Assembly (NCBI GenBank): GCA_009700815.1
Contig: WLLG01000003.1
Location: 1-28,769, forward strand
Reading direction: 5' to 3'
Length of the DNA: 28,769 nt
Source of the DNA: Actinomycetota bacterium
GTDB taxonomy: Bacteria; Actinomycetota; Acidimicrobiia; Acidimicrobiales; Microtrichaceae
A program made the position numbers and the translations under genes. The notes beneath the pieces are model-generated. The model made no database searches. It was given only the letters and a program-made list of their open reading frames with translations, and was not told where the DNA came from. Shown piece by piece: positions 1 through 8,662 of this stretch (its first letter is position 1; the number at the start of each line of letters is the position of its first letter).

Positions 1-35
1 AGCATGGTTCACGAGTTCATAGGGTCAACTCCACT

Positions 36-650
36 ATGAACCTTTCGGCGGCAGAGCTTGCAGCGCAGCACCCATCTACTGATGGTCGCGTGCTCCGAGG
101 CGCAAAGACTCGAACAGCCATTGTCGAGGCGCTCTTTGAGCTGTTCAGACAGGGCATTTATACGCCGACTACGAAACAGATCGCAGAGCAAGCTCAGACT
201 TCAGTGCGCTCGATCTTTCAGCATTTCGAAGATATGGAAACTCTCTACGCTGACCTTGTGGCAGTGCAGACCGTTCGCCTCACGCCGCTGGTTGAATCCC
301 TTTCTGCCGACGGTTCTCTGGAGCAGCGACTAGCGGAACTGAAAGCTCAGCGTGGGCAGCTCTTTGAGCTGGTCTCCCCTGCCCGTCACGCTCTTGCCGC
401 TCGGCCGAGCAACTCCGAGTTGATTACCACGCGCTTGAATGACCTTTCGGCACAGTTGCGAGATCAGCTCCTATCGCAGTTCGCTGCAGAGCTGAGTGTT
501 GCGGACACTCAATCAGCGGCAGATTCTGTCGAGATGCTCGATCTGCTGTGGTCGTTCGAATCTTGGGACCGCCTTCGAAATATGCAGCATCTCTCGGTCG
601 AAGAAGCAGGTAGATCTCTCTGTGCTGCGACGCTACGCGTTCTACCCTGA
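36..650 (+). CDS. TetR/AcrR-family transcriptional regulator
   Basis: This is a 204-aa one-component DNA-binding repressor of the TetR type. The N-terminal helix-turn-helix spans about residues 24-68: a TR-x-AI-x-EALFELF helix, then TTKQIAEQAQTSVRSIFQHF, which is the recognition helix plus the family's HF signature followed by an acidic residue. The remaining all-alpha part is the ligand/dimer domain and gives no clue to the effector. The ATG at 36 has no Shine-Dalgarno, and the frame stays open to the left edge of the window, so the true start may lie upstream. The 204-aa form is already a normal TetR length. It converges on the PEP-synthase-like gene and overlaps it by 9 bp at the 3' ends. 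Its targets cannot be told; the neighbouring divergent promoter at 2112-2252 is a candidate. Confidence 0.85.
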   Translation: MNLSAAELAAQHPSTDGRVLRGAKTRTAIVEALFELFRQGIYTPTTKQIAEQAQTSVRSIFQHFEDMETLYADLVAVQTVRLTPLVESLSADGSLEQRLAELKAQRGQLFELVSPARHALAARPSNSELITTRLNDLSAQLRDQLLSQFAAELSVADTQSAADSVEMLDLLWSFESWDRLRNMQHLSVEEAGRSLCAATLRVLP

Positions 651-2111
651 GTTTCGAGCTGCTGTAGCAGCCGGCAGGACCTTGCCGACTCCTTGATCGC
701 AGATTACTTGCACGCGATCTACGTCCAACAGCTTGGTCGTTGCATCGATGCAACCAACCACACAGAGCAGTCCCAGTTCTCGGCCAAGGATGGCTGCATG
801 AGAATTTCGACCGCCTTGGTCAGTAATGAGTGCAGAGGCCTGGAGCATTAACGGTAGCCATGAGGGATTGGTGCTGTGCGTGACGAGTACATCGCCCTCT
901 TTGAAGGCCCCCGGCTCGAATGGGTCACTCAGCACACAGACCCTTGACTCAACCGTCCCCGAGCCAATTGCCAGCCCAGAAGTGAGAGCGATTGTGTTCT
1001 CTGGATTCGCAAGGGAAAGATCCGAGTCTTTCGGTTCTGCTGTTTGGAGAAATGGCCGGACCTGCAGCAGGACCATCTCCTGTGTGATGCCATCGACTGC
1101 CCATTCCAGTTCCACCTGGTGACCGAAGCGCTCAGCAAGTAACTGTCCCCAATCGTTCAGCAGCAGGATCTGATCTAACCGAAGCACCTGTGTTGACTGC
1201 TCAGTGTCGCTAGTCGGGATCAGGTCAGCGGACCCGTTGGACTTGAGTTGCTGGGCTTGGGGAAAGACCCGCACCTCGGGCCGCTCCAGACTGGAGAGGC
1301 CCTGATGTCTGACCTCATAGCGTTCCGGGATGAGAAGTCCGTCCACAAGAGCATCGCCCATCCCCCAACAGGCTTCTATTGAGGTGACGGCTGCAGGGAG
1401 GTCTTCCGTGGTGTTGTTATTACTGTTGTTGCTGTTCTTGGGCCCACCGCTCGAGGTCACATGAACCTGCAAGTCAGGGTCTGCGCTCAGCAGTACTCCA
1501 GAAGCACCTAGGTCTGATCGCACCATGCGCTGAACCAGAACGGCCATAAGATTTTGGCCGAAGGGTTGCTGATGGGCATTGGTATAAGCCAGAACTCTCG
1601 TCGAAAACATCGAACCCAGAATGCTCCGGTAGGCGCTTATGACCCCCGCAAGATCGTGGACACTCAGAACAGTCTCGTATTGGCCTGCATAACTAGCCTG
1701 CTCGAGGTCTTCGTAGATCGCCGATGAGCGCACTGCAAAAACTGCGTCTGCGTCCTTGCCCTGTAACTGCTCCAAAGCAGGTCCCAGTTGGTAGAGCAAC
1801 TGCTCCGAGATTGCGGCTTGATCAATCAGAGTCTGAGCTTGCTCGGCAAATCTCGTGGGTAGAACCTTGCCATCAGCGAGAGACTGGAAGAGGGTTGTAA
1901 GAGGGTCTCGCACTGAGTCTTGGCCGAGCAACTGAGCACAGGCCTCGGTGCCGATGATGAAACCTGCAGGAGTCGGGATGTGCAGGGAATCCTCCTGCGA
2001 AGAACTGTTAGCAGCGACACGAGCAAGTGCCGAGGCCTTGGCACCGACTACTTCTGTGACCGTTGCATGCGGGTTGTCGATCCAGAGGATCAACTCGGCA
2101 GAAGTGCTCAT
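642..2111 (-). CDS. PEP synthase-like protein: PPDK N-terminal ATP-grasp domain plus PEP-utilizer His domain, no TIM barrel
   Basis: The protein is 489 aa when started at the ATG at 2111. About residues 1-375 resemble the pyruvate/ATP-binding domain of pyruvate phosphate dikinase and PEP synthase: GAKASALA near the start, AVRSSA, ASYAGQYET, and EWAVD...LLQVRP at the domain end. Residues about 395-480 are the swivelling phosphohistidine domain with GGRNSHAAILGREL, H438 being the expected phospho-acceptor. The C-terminal PEP/pyruvate-binding TIM barrel of true PEP synthase is missing, and so is the large central domain of rifampin phosphotransferases. The family moves phosphate from ATP via His to pyruvate or another acceptor; the acceptor here is unknown. 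An Asn/Ser run (residues 226-233) interrupts the ATP domain. An in-frame extension to 2273 exists but would run into the divergent oxidase start and lacks family similarity. Confidence 0.75.
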   Translation of the reverse strand: MSTSAELILWIDNPHATVTEVVGAKASALARVAANSSSQEDSLHIPTPAGFIIGTEACAQLLGQDSVRDPLTTLFQSLADGKVLPTRFAEQAQTLIDQAAISEQLLYQLGPALEQLQGKDADAVFAVRSSAIYEDLEQASYAGQYETVLSVHDLAGVISAYRSILGSMFSTRVLAYTNAHQQPFGQNLMAVLVQRMVRSDLGASGVLLSADPDLQVHVTSSGGPKNSNNSNNNTTEDLPAAVTSIEACWGMGDALVDGLLIPERYEVRHQGLSSLERPEVRVFPQAQQLKSNGSADLIPTSDTEQSTQVLRLDQILLLNDWGQLLAERFGHQVELEWAVDGITQEMVLLQVRPFLQTAEPKDSDLSLANPENTIALTSGLAIGSGTVESRVCVLSDPFEPGAFKEGDVLVTHSTNPSWLPLMLQASALITDQGGRNSHAAILGRELGLLCVVGCIDATTKLLDVDRVQVICDQGVGKVLPAATAARNSG

Positions 2112-2252
2112 CTGAATAGTCTCGCTCAGGATCAGGTCGGGAGACGGCAGTCCGGCATGAGGATGAACAGCGGCGCCGAGGTGAATTAGTCTGAGCAAAG
2201 TTCTTGGCTGGGTGTTGCGCTCTGTTGCACTGAAGCTATCTGGGGGGATCTT

Positions 2253-3638
2253 ATGGCCACGCTGACCGAACAACTTGCAGAACTTATTCCCGGCGACCGC
2301 GTGCTTCGTTCCGAGTTGAGTGCCGACTACGGCAGCGATGAATGTCTCACGGTAGAAGCTGTCGCACCTGCAGTTGTGGTGTGTCCCGAATCCACAGAGG
2401 AAGTTTCAGCAATCTTGGAGTTTGCTGGCAAGAACCTGGTGGCAGTGACTGCTCGCGGAGCGGGAACGGGACTTTCAGGTGCTGCTGTGCCTACACCTGA
2501 GTCCATCGTGATCTCGTTTGAACGCATGAATAAGGTGCTCGAGATTGATACCGAGAATCATGTCGCTGTGGTGCAGCCGGGCGTGCGTCTGAACGAGCTT
2601 GATCTGTTGACTCGTGAGCGGAACCTGATTTACCCCGTCTATCCCGGCGAGTACTCCTCAACCCTTGGCGGCAACATCTCGACAAACGCCGGAGGGATGC
2701 GTGCAGTGAAATACGGCGTCACGCGTCATCAGGTACTCGGCGTGGAACTTGTTCTAGCCGGTGGCGAGGTGCTCCGATCAGGTGGCAAGTTTGTCAAGGC
2801 CTCAACGGGGTATGACCTGACCCAACTAGTCGTAGGTAGCGAGGGGACCCTTGCTTTGGTGACGGAGGCAACGCTCAAGTTGTCTCCGCGAATCGAGCAT
2901 CAGATGACAGTTCTGGCTCCGTTTAGCACCCTGGATCAGGTGTCGGCTGCAGTTCCCCGAGTGGTTGATTCGGGCATCGGTCCGGTGGTGCTGGAATACA
3001 TTGATTTGCTCACGATGTCCGCCGTTCACTCGTTCACGGGCCTTGAGCTTGGAATTCCCCAAGAGATTCAAGACACTGCGCTCGCGTACCTAGTGGTGAT
3101 GATGGAAAATCCAGTTCTGTCGCGTCTCGAAGAAGACACCGAACGCTTGTCAGAGATGCTCTTTGAACTCGGGGCTATCGATGCATACGTTTTGCCCGCA
3201 GGTGCTGCTGCAGGCCTGATTGACGCCCGCGAGAAGGCGTTTTGGATGGCTAAGGCAGCTGGTGCTGACGACATCATCGACATCGTGGTTCCGCGAGCTC
3301 AGATTCCCCTTTTCATGGAACGTGTGGCAGCACTTGCTGGTGAGTATGAGGCATGGATCGCCGGATGTGGCCATGCTGGGGACGGAAACGTACATATGGG
3401 AATCTTCTGCTCCGACAGTGAGCGAAGGCATCGTTTACTCACGGAACTCTTTGCGGCTGGACTAGCTCTGGGTGGCGCAATCTCAGGTGAACACGGCGTG
3501 GGTCGTGCAAAGAAGCAGTTCTTTAACGAACTCGTCGACCCTTCCAAGATTGCTCTCATGCGACGCATCAAGGCGGCCTTCGACCCCAACGGTATTCTGA
3601 ACCCCGAAATTCTATTTAACACTGAGGATCAACTATGA
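2253..3638 (+). CDS. FAD-linked oxidase, GlcD / D-lactate dehydrogenase family
   Basis: This 461-aa flavoprotein of the vanillyl-alcohol-oxidase fold is expected to oxidise a 2-hydroxyacid (glycolate or D-lactate type) to the 2-oxoacid. The N-terminal FAD-binding domain (about 35-215) shows VVVCPESTEEV, ARGAGTGLSGAAVP, GNISTNAGGMRAVKYG and GYDLTQLVVGSEGTL. The C-terminal domain has the paired metal/active-site histidine motifs GHAGDGNVH and SGEHGVG and ends with PNGILNPEIL. Length is normal for GlcD. The ATG at 2253 follows a strong GGGGGGA Shine-Dalgarno at 4-nt spacing. The stop overlaps the next start (ATGA, 3635-3638), so it is translationally coupled to the ThDP enzyme. No GlcE or GlcF partner lies beside it, so it may act alone or pass electrons to an unlinked partner. 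Confidence 0.88.
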   Translation: MATLTEQLAELIPGDRVLRSELSADYGSDECLTVEAVAPAVVVCPESTEEVSAILEFAGKNLVAVTARGAGTGLSGAAVPTPESIVISFERMNKVLEIDTENHVAVVQPGVRLNELDLLTRERNLIYPVYPGEYSSTLGGNISTNAGGMRAVKYGVTRHQVLGVELVLAGGEVLRSGGKFVKASTGYDLTQLVVGSEGTLALVTEATLKLSPRIEHQMTVLAPFSTLDQVSAAVPRVVDSGIGPVVLEYIDLLTMSAVHSFTGLELGIPQEIQDTALAYLVVMMENPVLSRLEEDTERLSEMLFELGAIDAYVLPAGAAAGLIDAREKAFWMAKAAGADDIIDIVVPRAQIPLFMERVAALAGEYEAWIAGCGHAGDGNVHMGIFCSDSERRHRLLTELFAAGLALGGAISGEHGVGRAKKQFFNELVDPSKIALMRRIKAAFDPNGILNPEILFNTEDQL

Positions 3639-5188
3639 ACGGCGCACAAGCACTTATACGCACTCTTGTCGATGCGGGGGTGGACACCTGCTTTATGAAC
3701 CCCGGGACTTCGGAGATGCATTTTGTTGCAGCCCTTGATGAAGTTCCAGAGATGCACTCCGTACTCGCATTGTTCGAGGGCGTGGCTACGGGCGCTGCTG
3801 ACGGTTACGCAAGGATGGCCGGCAGGCCCGCTGCCGTGCTGCTTCACCTAGGTCCGGGCCTTGGAAACGGACTGGCCAATCTGCACAATGCTCGGCGCGG
3901 ATACACGCCGATTGTGAACATCGTCGGTGATCACGCCACGTACCACGCACAGTACGATGCGCCGTTGCAGAGCGACATTGAGAGCATTGCTCGAGGTGTT
4001 TCAGGGTGGATTCGCTCTGCTGATTCGACTGCCACGCTGCAATCGGATGCTGCCGATGCAGTAGCTGCATCCTTCGGTCCTCCCGGACAGGTAGCCACGC
4101 TCATTCTGCCGGCTGATGTGTGCTGGCTTGAGTCTGACGGCCCTGTTCCTCCTGCCACAGTGACCACTCCGCCGAGTGTCGAGCAATCTACTTTGGACCG
4201 GATTCTTGATGTGCTGAAGTCTGGTGAACCGACTGCGATTCTGCTTGCAGGTTCAAGTCTGATGGAGCCGGGCCTAGTCGCCGCAAGCCGAATCAGTGAG
4301 ACTGCCCAAGTTCGCCTTATCGCAGAAACATTTCCCCCACGTCTGCAGCGAGGGGCAGGGCTTCCTGCTTTGGACCGCCTCATGTACTTGGCTGAGTTTG
4401 CTCAGATGCAACTAGACGGCTTGAAGCACCTCATTTTGGTCGGGGCTGCTTCACCTGTCTCTTTCTTTGCTTATCCAGAGATTGCCTCGGACCTAGTTCC
4501 GCAGGGCTGCACTGTTCACGTTCTGGCGCAACCAGGAGATGACTCGACTGGGGCATTGGAGACTCTTGCAGAAATGCTCGGTGCTCCGGCTGATTCGGCA
4601 GTTCTCGCAGTTCCGTCTCGGCCCGAGAAGCCAAGCGGAGTCCTCAACGCTGAATCCTTTGCAGCTGCAATCGGTGCGCTTCTACCAGAGGACGTGATTG
4701 TTGTTGATGAGGGCAATACTGCAGGTCTCTTCGTGGCTGGGTTTACAGCTGGTGCCCCAAGGCATGACTGGCTTTGCCTTCCGGGTGGAGCGATTGGTTT
4801 TGGCATGCCAGTAGCAACGGGAGCCGCCGTGGCATCTCCCGGGCGCAAGGTGCTGAATCTGCAGGCTGACGGCAGCGCGATGTACACCTTTCAGGCGCTG
4901 TGGACCCAAGTTCGAGAAGGTCTTGATGTGATCACAGTGATCCTCAACAATCAGTCGTATGCGATTCTCAACCTCGAACTCACGCGGGTGGGCGCCCACC
5001 CAGGTCCAAAGGCGTTAGAGATGCTTGATCTGACGAACCCTCGGATCGATTTTGTTTCCTTGGCTCAAGGTGTAGGAGTTGCAGCTACCCGTGCCACCAC
5101 GGCCGAGGAGTTCTGCACTCAGCTTGAGGCGGCCTTCGCTACTCCGGGACCACATCTGATTGAAGCCATCCTGCCGCCAACGCTCTAG
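3635..5188 (+). CDS. ilvX: Thiamine-diphosphate-dependent enzyme, acetolactate synthase large-subunit-like (IlvX-like)
   Basis: This 517-aa three-domain ThDP enzyme closely matches my recollection of the mycobacterial IlvX subfamily, especially at the N terminus (MNGAQALI.TLVD.GVD.CF, then NPGTSEMHFVAALD). The pyrimidine-domain catalytic glutamate is E48 in FEGVATGAADGYAR. The PP-domain cofactor motif runs from ADGSAMYT (D412) to NN at 438-439; the usual leading Gly of GDG is Ala here. The central domain (about 190-330) would hold FAD in true acetolactate synthases; binding here is unproven. ThDP enzymes of this type decarboxylate a 2-oxoacid and may ligate a second one. The start overlaps the oxidase stop, and GAGG lies 7-8 nt upstream. 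No regulatory subunit (ilvN) or ilvC is adjacent, arguing against branched-chain biosynthesis and for a catabolic role on the oxidase's product. The symbol is by similarity only. Confidence 0.82.
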   Translation: MNGAQALIRTLVDAGVDTCFMNPGTSEMHFVAALDEVPEMHSVLALFEGVATGAADGYARMAGRPAAVLLHLGPGLGNGLANLHNARRGYTPIVNIVGDHATYHAQYDAPLQSDIESIARGVSGWIRSADSTATLQSDAADAVAASFGPPGQVATLILPADVCWLESDGPVPPATVTTPPSVEQSTLDRILDVLKSGEPTAILLAGSSLMEPGLVAASRISETAQVRLIAETFPPRLQRGAGLPALDRLMYLAEFAQMQLDGLKHLILVGAASPVSFFAYPEIASDLVPQGCTVHVLAQPGDDSTGALETLAEMLGAPADSAVLAVPSRPEKPSGVLNAESFAAAIGALLPEDVIVVDEGNTAGLFVAGFTAGAPRHDWLCLPGGAIGFGMPVATGAAVASPGRKVLNLQADGSAMYTFQALWTQVREGLDVITVILNNQSYAILNLELTRVGAHPGPKALEMLDLTNPRIDFVSLAQGVGVAATRATTAEEFCTQLEAAFATPGPHLIEAILPPTL

Positions 5189-5235
5189 TCGTTGGGGCAC
5201 AGCAGGCGTCGAGGCACAGCTACAGGTTGGTCGCC

Positions 5236-6822
5236 TCAGTTTTGGTGCTCAGCTTCAAACTCAACGCCCTGCTCGCGAAGGTCTTCGGAACGCGCTGTTG
5301 CTGGTAGGAAGAGGTACACGCAGACAGCACCAATCGCTACCGGAACTGCGGCCACGAGCACACTCCAGTGCAGGGCATCAACAAAAGCGCTATTGGCTAC
5401 GCGTAGAAGACCTGCGGCCGCTTCGGCACTCGGTGCCTGAGCCGCAACGAGGTTCGCTCCCCCGAGCGAGCCCTTTGCGGCATCGATTGCCTCGGTTGGC
5501 GCTCCTTGCCCGCTTAAGAACTCGCTCACCTTGGAGCCATAGACCGAGGCCAGAACGCTGCCGATGATCGCTACTCCAAGTGCTCCTCCAACCTGTCGGG
5601 TGGTGTCATTCACAGCAGAGCCAACCCCGGCCTTGCCGAGAGGCAGTGAACCCATGACTGAGTCTGTCGAGGGAGCCATGGTGAGCCCCATCCCGACTGC
5701 TAGCAACATGAGTCGCCAGACAATTTGCCAGTAGCTGGAGTCGACCTCAAGAAACGCCATGGTCACTAAGGATGTTGCGACGATAGTTAGCCCGACGCTG
5801 ACCGTGGCCTTCGTTCCGAACCGCTTGACCACTTTCGAGCTCGTTGGGGCCACGACCATCAGTGTCAGGGCAAAGGGCACCATCCGAACCCCCGTCTCAA
5901 GGGGTGAGTACCCGAGGACGAATTGAAAATACTGCGTGAGCAGGAATATTGAGCCGAACATTGCAAAGAACACCACTGTGATCGCGCCGTTTGCAGCACT
6001 AAATCGAGGATTCTTAAAGAAGCTCATGTCGAGCATGGGCTCGGGGACTCTGCGTTCCCACAGCACAAAAGCTGTTCCCAGGAGCAGACCAGCTGCAAAG
6101 ATTCCAAGAATCTTTGGCTGTAGCCATCCCTCCGTTGGCGCTTCAATAATTGCAAAGAGCAGCAGGCTGAGAGCTGCAATAGAGAGCACTGCGCCCACCG
6201 GGTCAAGGCGAGGCGCCGATGGATCCTTTGATTCTGGTATCAGGACGATTCCAGCAACCAGCCCAACGACAACGATGGGAATATTCACTAAGAACACTGA
6301 TCCCCAATAGAAGTGCTCAACGAGGAATCCGCCAGTAAGTGGCCCGAGCGCTGCGCCAAGGCCGGCAACACCAGCCCAGATCCCGATGGCCTTGGCTCGT
6401 TCTTGGGGAGGGAACACATTGGTGATAATCGACAAGGTGGCAGGCATGATGAAGGCAGCGCCGACGCCCATGAGCGCTCGTGTAGAGATCAGCTCACTTG
6501 CGGAAGAGGATAAAGCTGCGAGCAAAGACCCAAACCCAAAAATGATGAGCCCAAGCTGCAGGGCCTTCCTTCGTCCGAATTTGTCGCCCATCGCACCAGC
6601 GGTCAAGAGCAGCCCAGCAAAAACAATTGTGTACGAGTCAACAATCCACTGCAGCTGACTATTGGTGGCTTTCAAGTCTCGGATGATTGTTGGAATCGCA
6701 ACGTTGAGAATTGAATTGTCGAGGACGATAACCAACAAGCTGAAACAAAGAACTCCCAGAATCCACCAGCGTCGGTCGTACTCGGTAGAAGCAGAGTCAG
6801 TTTTCGGGGGCGCAATAGCCAT
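5236..6822 (-). CDS. MFS multidrug exporter, DHA2 (EmrB/QacA) family, 14 TM segments
   Basis: This inner-membrane proton-drug antiporter is about 528 aa. Hydrophobic segments fit the 14-helix DHA2 layout. Diagnostic motifs are LDNSILNVAIPTI in TM1, GDKFGRRKAL (motif A, loop 2-3), a GLGAALGPLTGGFL motif C in TM5, and a long hydrophilic C terminus. The ATG at 6822 is chosen because GGAAGAGAAG precedes it at Shine-Dalgarno distance. A GTG at 6870 would add 16 residues with a poorer ribosome site. It lies about 150 bp downstream of the phosphoesterase gene on the same strand, so co-transcription is possible but not shown. Its substrate cannot be predicted. No dedicated regulator sits beside it. 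Confidence 0.88.
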   Translation of the reverse strand: MAIAPPKTDSASTEYDRRWWILGVLCFSLLVIVLDNSILNVAIPTIIRDLKATNSQLQWIVDSYTIVFAGLLLTAGAMGDKFGRRKALQLGLIIFGFGSLLAALSSSASELISTRALMGVGAAFIMPATLSIITNVFPPQERAKAIGIWAGVAGLGAALGPLTGGFLVEHFYWGSVFLVNIPIVVVGLVAGIVLIPESKDPSAPRLDPVGAVLSIAALSLLLFAIIEAPTEGWLQPKILGIFAAGLLLGTAFVLWERRVPEPMLDMSFFKNPRFSAANGAITVVFFAMFGSIFLLTQYFQFVLGYSPLETGVRMVPFALTLMVVAPTSSKVVKRFGTKATVSVGLTIVATSLVTMAFLEVDSSYWQIVWRLMLLAVGMGLTMAPSTDSVMGSLPLGKAGVGSAVNDTTRQVGGALGVAIIGSVLASVYGSKVSEFLSGQGAPTEAIDAAKGSLGGANLVAAQAPSAEAAAGLLRVANSAFVDALHWSVLVAAVPVAIGAVCVYLFLPATARSEDLREQGVEFEAEHQN

Positions 6823-6975
6823 GATCTTCTCTTCCGCAGGCTTCAGTGGGGGGAGACCCTGCGTGGTCACTCAACCACACAACTGCTCCACCAAGCTAAA
6901 CGGTGATTGATCAAGTGACGGCGCAGGCTCTGTAACCAGCGAAATCACAAATTGTTCCTTCGATGTCTTGGCGGA

Positions 6976-8640
6976 TTACTTGCGTTGCTCGCTCTCTGGC
7001 TTCGTAGCGTCTTTCAGATCTTGCTCGACGATTGCCTTGATCTGATCTAGGTCCTCGCCTTCTGGTCCTAGCAGCGGCCAGATGTACCTGAACAGCAACT
7101 GCTGTGCGTGGAATGCCAGATCCGTGGTGAGGTGGAAGTTTGGATCCTCAAGTTGCGGCGGCAGCGGCAAGCCTTTGTCCTTTGCCGTCTCAATCAGGCC
7201 GGGGATGGCGACGCTGCCTAAGTTGCTCAGCGTCCGGTCGCTAGCTTCCCAGTCAATCTGCCACTTTGGAACCGGATTGGCTTGCGGGACACCCCATTCG
7301 TCGGGGTCAGTGGGGGTCTCCCTGCTGAAGACGTAGTCAATTGGCTTCGCCGACTTGTCACGCTCGGTGAACCCATCTCCGATGTCCCACAGCTTGACAA
7401 GGGTGGCGATGAGCGAGGTGTGGCGGTGCTCCTCGTTGTAGACAGAGCCCGGCTCAACCCAAGGTGATACCACGATGGCAGGAACCCGGTAGCCGGATCG
7501 ATCGAATCGAAAACCCATCTGCCCCACTGGAGCCGCCTTGTCTGGTGCGGGGACCGGACCTGGGGGTACGTGGTCGTATGTACCACCGGGCTCATCCCAG
7601 CCGATGAGCAGAGTCGTGTTCCACAAATTCGCGCCATCAGCAGAGCGCATGCCCCGATAGGCATCAAAGATCCGCTGCAAGAACGCATCGCCTGCGAGGA
7701 TTGAGGACGGAACGTCGACATCAAGTTCAAGGCCCTTGACGAGGGCAGCTCCTGCTGCCGGGTGGAAATCGCCGTGGCCCACCAAGAGATTTGGTTCGAT
7801 CATCGCAAAGTCGGGAAGATTTCCAGACGCAGCATCTTTTTCGAACTCGCTAAAGGGAACGAAATGTGTGGCGAAACGCTCGTGCAGCATCGGCCAGTGG
7901 ATCAGGCCGGTGAGCGAGGCTCCCGTGTCGCCTTCAACGTAGACTTTCCACGTTCGACCGTGCTCCTCTAGGCGGTTGAAGATCGTCTCCGAGACGTTGT
8001 CATGCACCCAGTGTTGTATCGGCGTGTTGGTGGTACCCCCGGTCGGGAGTGGGGTGCAGGTGGCCGCCGTCCAGAAGGATCGGTTCATGAAGGTCTGGGA
8101 TGGAACCTCGCAGAACCAGTGGTCGAATACCCCAAACTCACGAGCTAGACCATTGAGAACTGGCACCTGCTCTGGGGTAAAGCACTGCATGATCTGCGAG
8201 TACTCCTCGTACGTTGGCTGCCGGCCCATCTCCCAGGTGAAGAAAGAGATGTAGTCAGCGACGAATCCGTCCATCGTGGGTACCGCACCTTCTTCCGGGG
8301 CGTTATATGGAGCCGTAATCTCATCGCCACCGGCGAATCTGTTGTGCTCGTCAAGCGTGCCGAAGACCTGGGTATTGGTATGAGCGTATTCCTCGCCCGA
8401 GTCGGGGTTGGGCGCATCCATATTGTCACCCACATGCACCTTCACAGTGCCGCTGCCGTCCGGCGGCTGATGATCAGCCCATGGCGGAACTGGATTGCTG
8501 AGATCCTTCCCTAGCACTCCCTCGAAAGCCTTGGCATCTTCCGGACCGTAGAGGTGCCCTAAGAGGTTGTCCAGAGAGCGATTCTCGAACAGGACAAGGA
8601 TGACATGGTCCATCGCTTGCGAGCGGTCTGATGAGGGCAC
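6976..8640 (-). CDS. Phosphoesterase family protein (phospholipase C / AcpA-type), no signal peptide
   Basis: This 554-aa member of the alkaline-phosphatase-fold phosphoesterase family (bacterial phospholipase C and acid phosphatase AcpA) hydrolyses phosphoesters. Family motifs in order: FENRSLDNLLG near residue 18, QTFMNRSFWTAA with the predicted nucleophile region, GWDEPGGTYDHVPPGP (metal-binding Asp/His), GYRVPAIVVSPWV, and HRHTSLIATL. The catalytic core begins within the first 15 residues. There is therefore no room for the Tat or Sec signal that most relatives carry, and the enzyme should be cytoplasmic unless an upstream start is missed. The GTG at 8640 is preceded by AGGAG at 5-nt spacing. 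A perfect 13-bp palindrome lies about 23-35 bp upstream of the start. The substrate is unknown; phospholipid headgroups or a phosphodiester are the usual ones. Confidence 0.85.
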   Translation of the reverse strand: MPSSDRSQAMDHVILVLFENRSLDNLLGHLYGPEDAKAFEGVLGKDLSNPVPPWADHQPPDGSGTVKVHVGDNMDAPNPDSGEEYAHTNTQVFGTLDEHNRFAGGDEITAPYNAPEEGAVPTMDGFVADYISFFTWEMGRQPTYEEYSQIMQCFTPEQVPVLNGLAREFGVFDHWFCEVPSQTFMNRSFWTAATCTPLPTGGTTNTPIQHWVHDNVSETIFNRLEEHGRTWKVYVEGDTGASLTGLIHWPMLHERFATHFVPFSEFEKDAASGNLPDFAMIEPNLLVGHGDFHPAAGAALVKGLELDVDVPSSILAGDAFLQRIFDAYRGMRSADGANLWNTTLLIGWDEPGGTYDHVPPGPVPAPDKAAPVGQMGFRFDRSGYRVPAIVVSPWVEPGSVYNEEHRHTSLIATLVKLWDIGDGFTERDKSAKPIDYVFSRETPTDPDEWGVPQANPVPKWQIDWEASDRTLSNLGSVAIPGLIETAKDKGLPLPPQLEDPNFHLTTDLAFHAQQLLFRYIWPLLGPEGEDLDQIKAIVEQDLKDATKPESEQRK

Positions 8641-8662
8641 GAGTGCTCCTATGTAAAGAAAA

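Noticed and set aside
642..2111. Rifampin phosphotransferase (antibiotic resistance)
   Set aside because: At 489 aa it lacks the large rifamycin-binding domain between the ATP and His domains.
2185..2191. Single ATTAGTC in the divergent promoter at 2112-2252 as part of the 14-bp repeat family
   Set aside because: A lone 7-mer is expected by chance in a window this size, and no second copy lies 14 bp away.
2112..2273. N-terminal extension of the PEP-synthase-like gene
   Set aside because: It would overlap the start of the divergent oxidase and leave no promoter; the family-like sequence begins after the ATG at 2111.
3635..5188. Biosynthetic acetolactate synthase (ilvB)
   Set aside because: No ilvN or ilvC follows; the N terminus and the ADG cofactor motif belong to the IlvX-like branch.
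5160..5567. Plus-strand open frame over the 3' end of the MFS gene
   Set aside because: Arg/Pro-rich shadow antisense to the transporter coding region.
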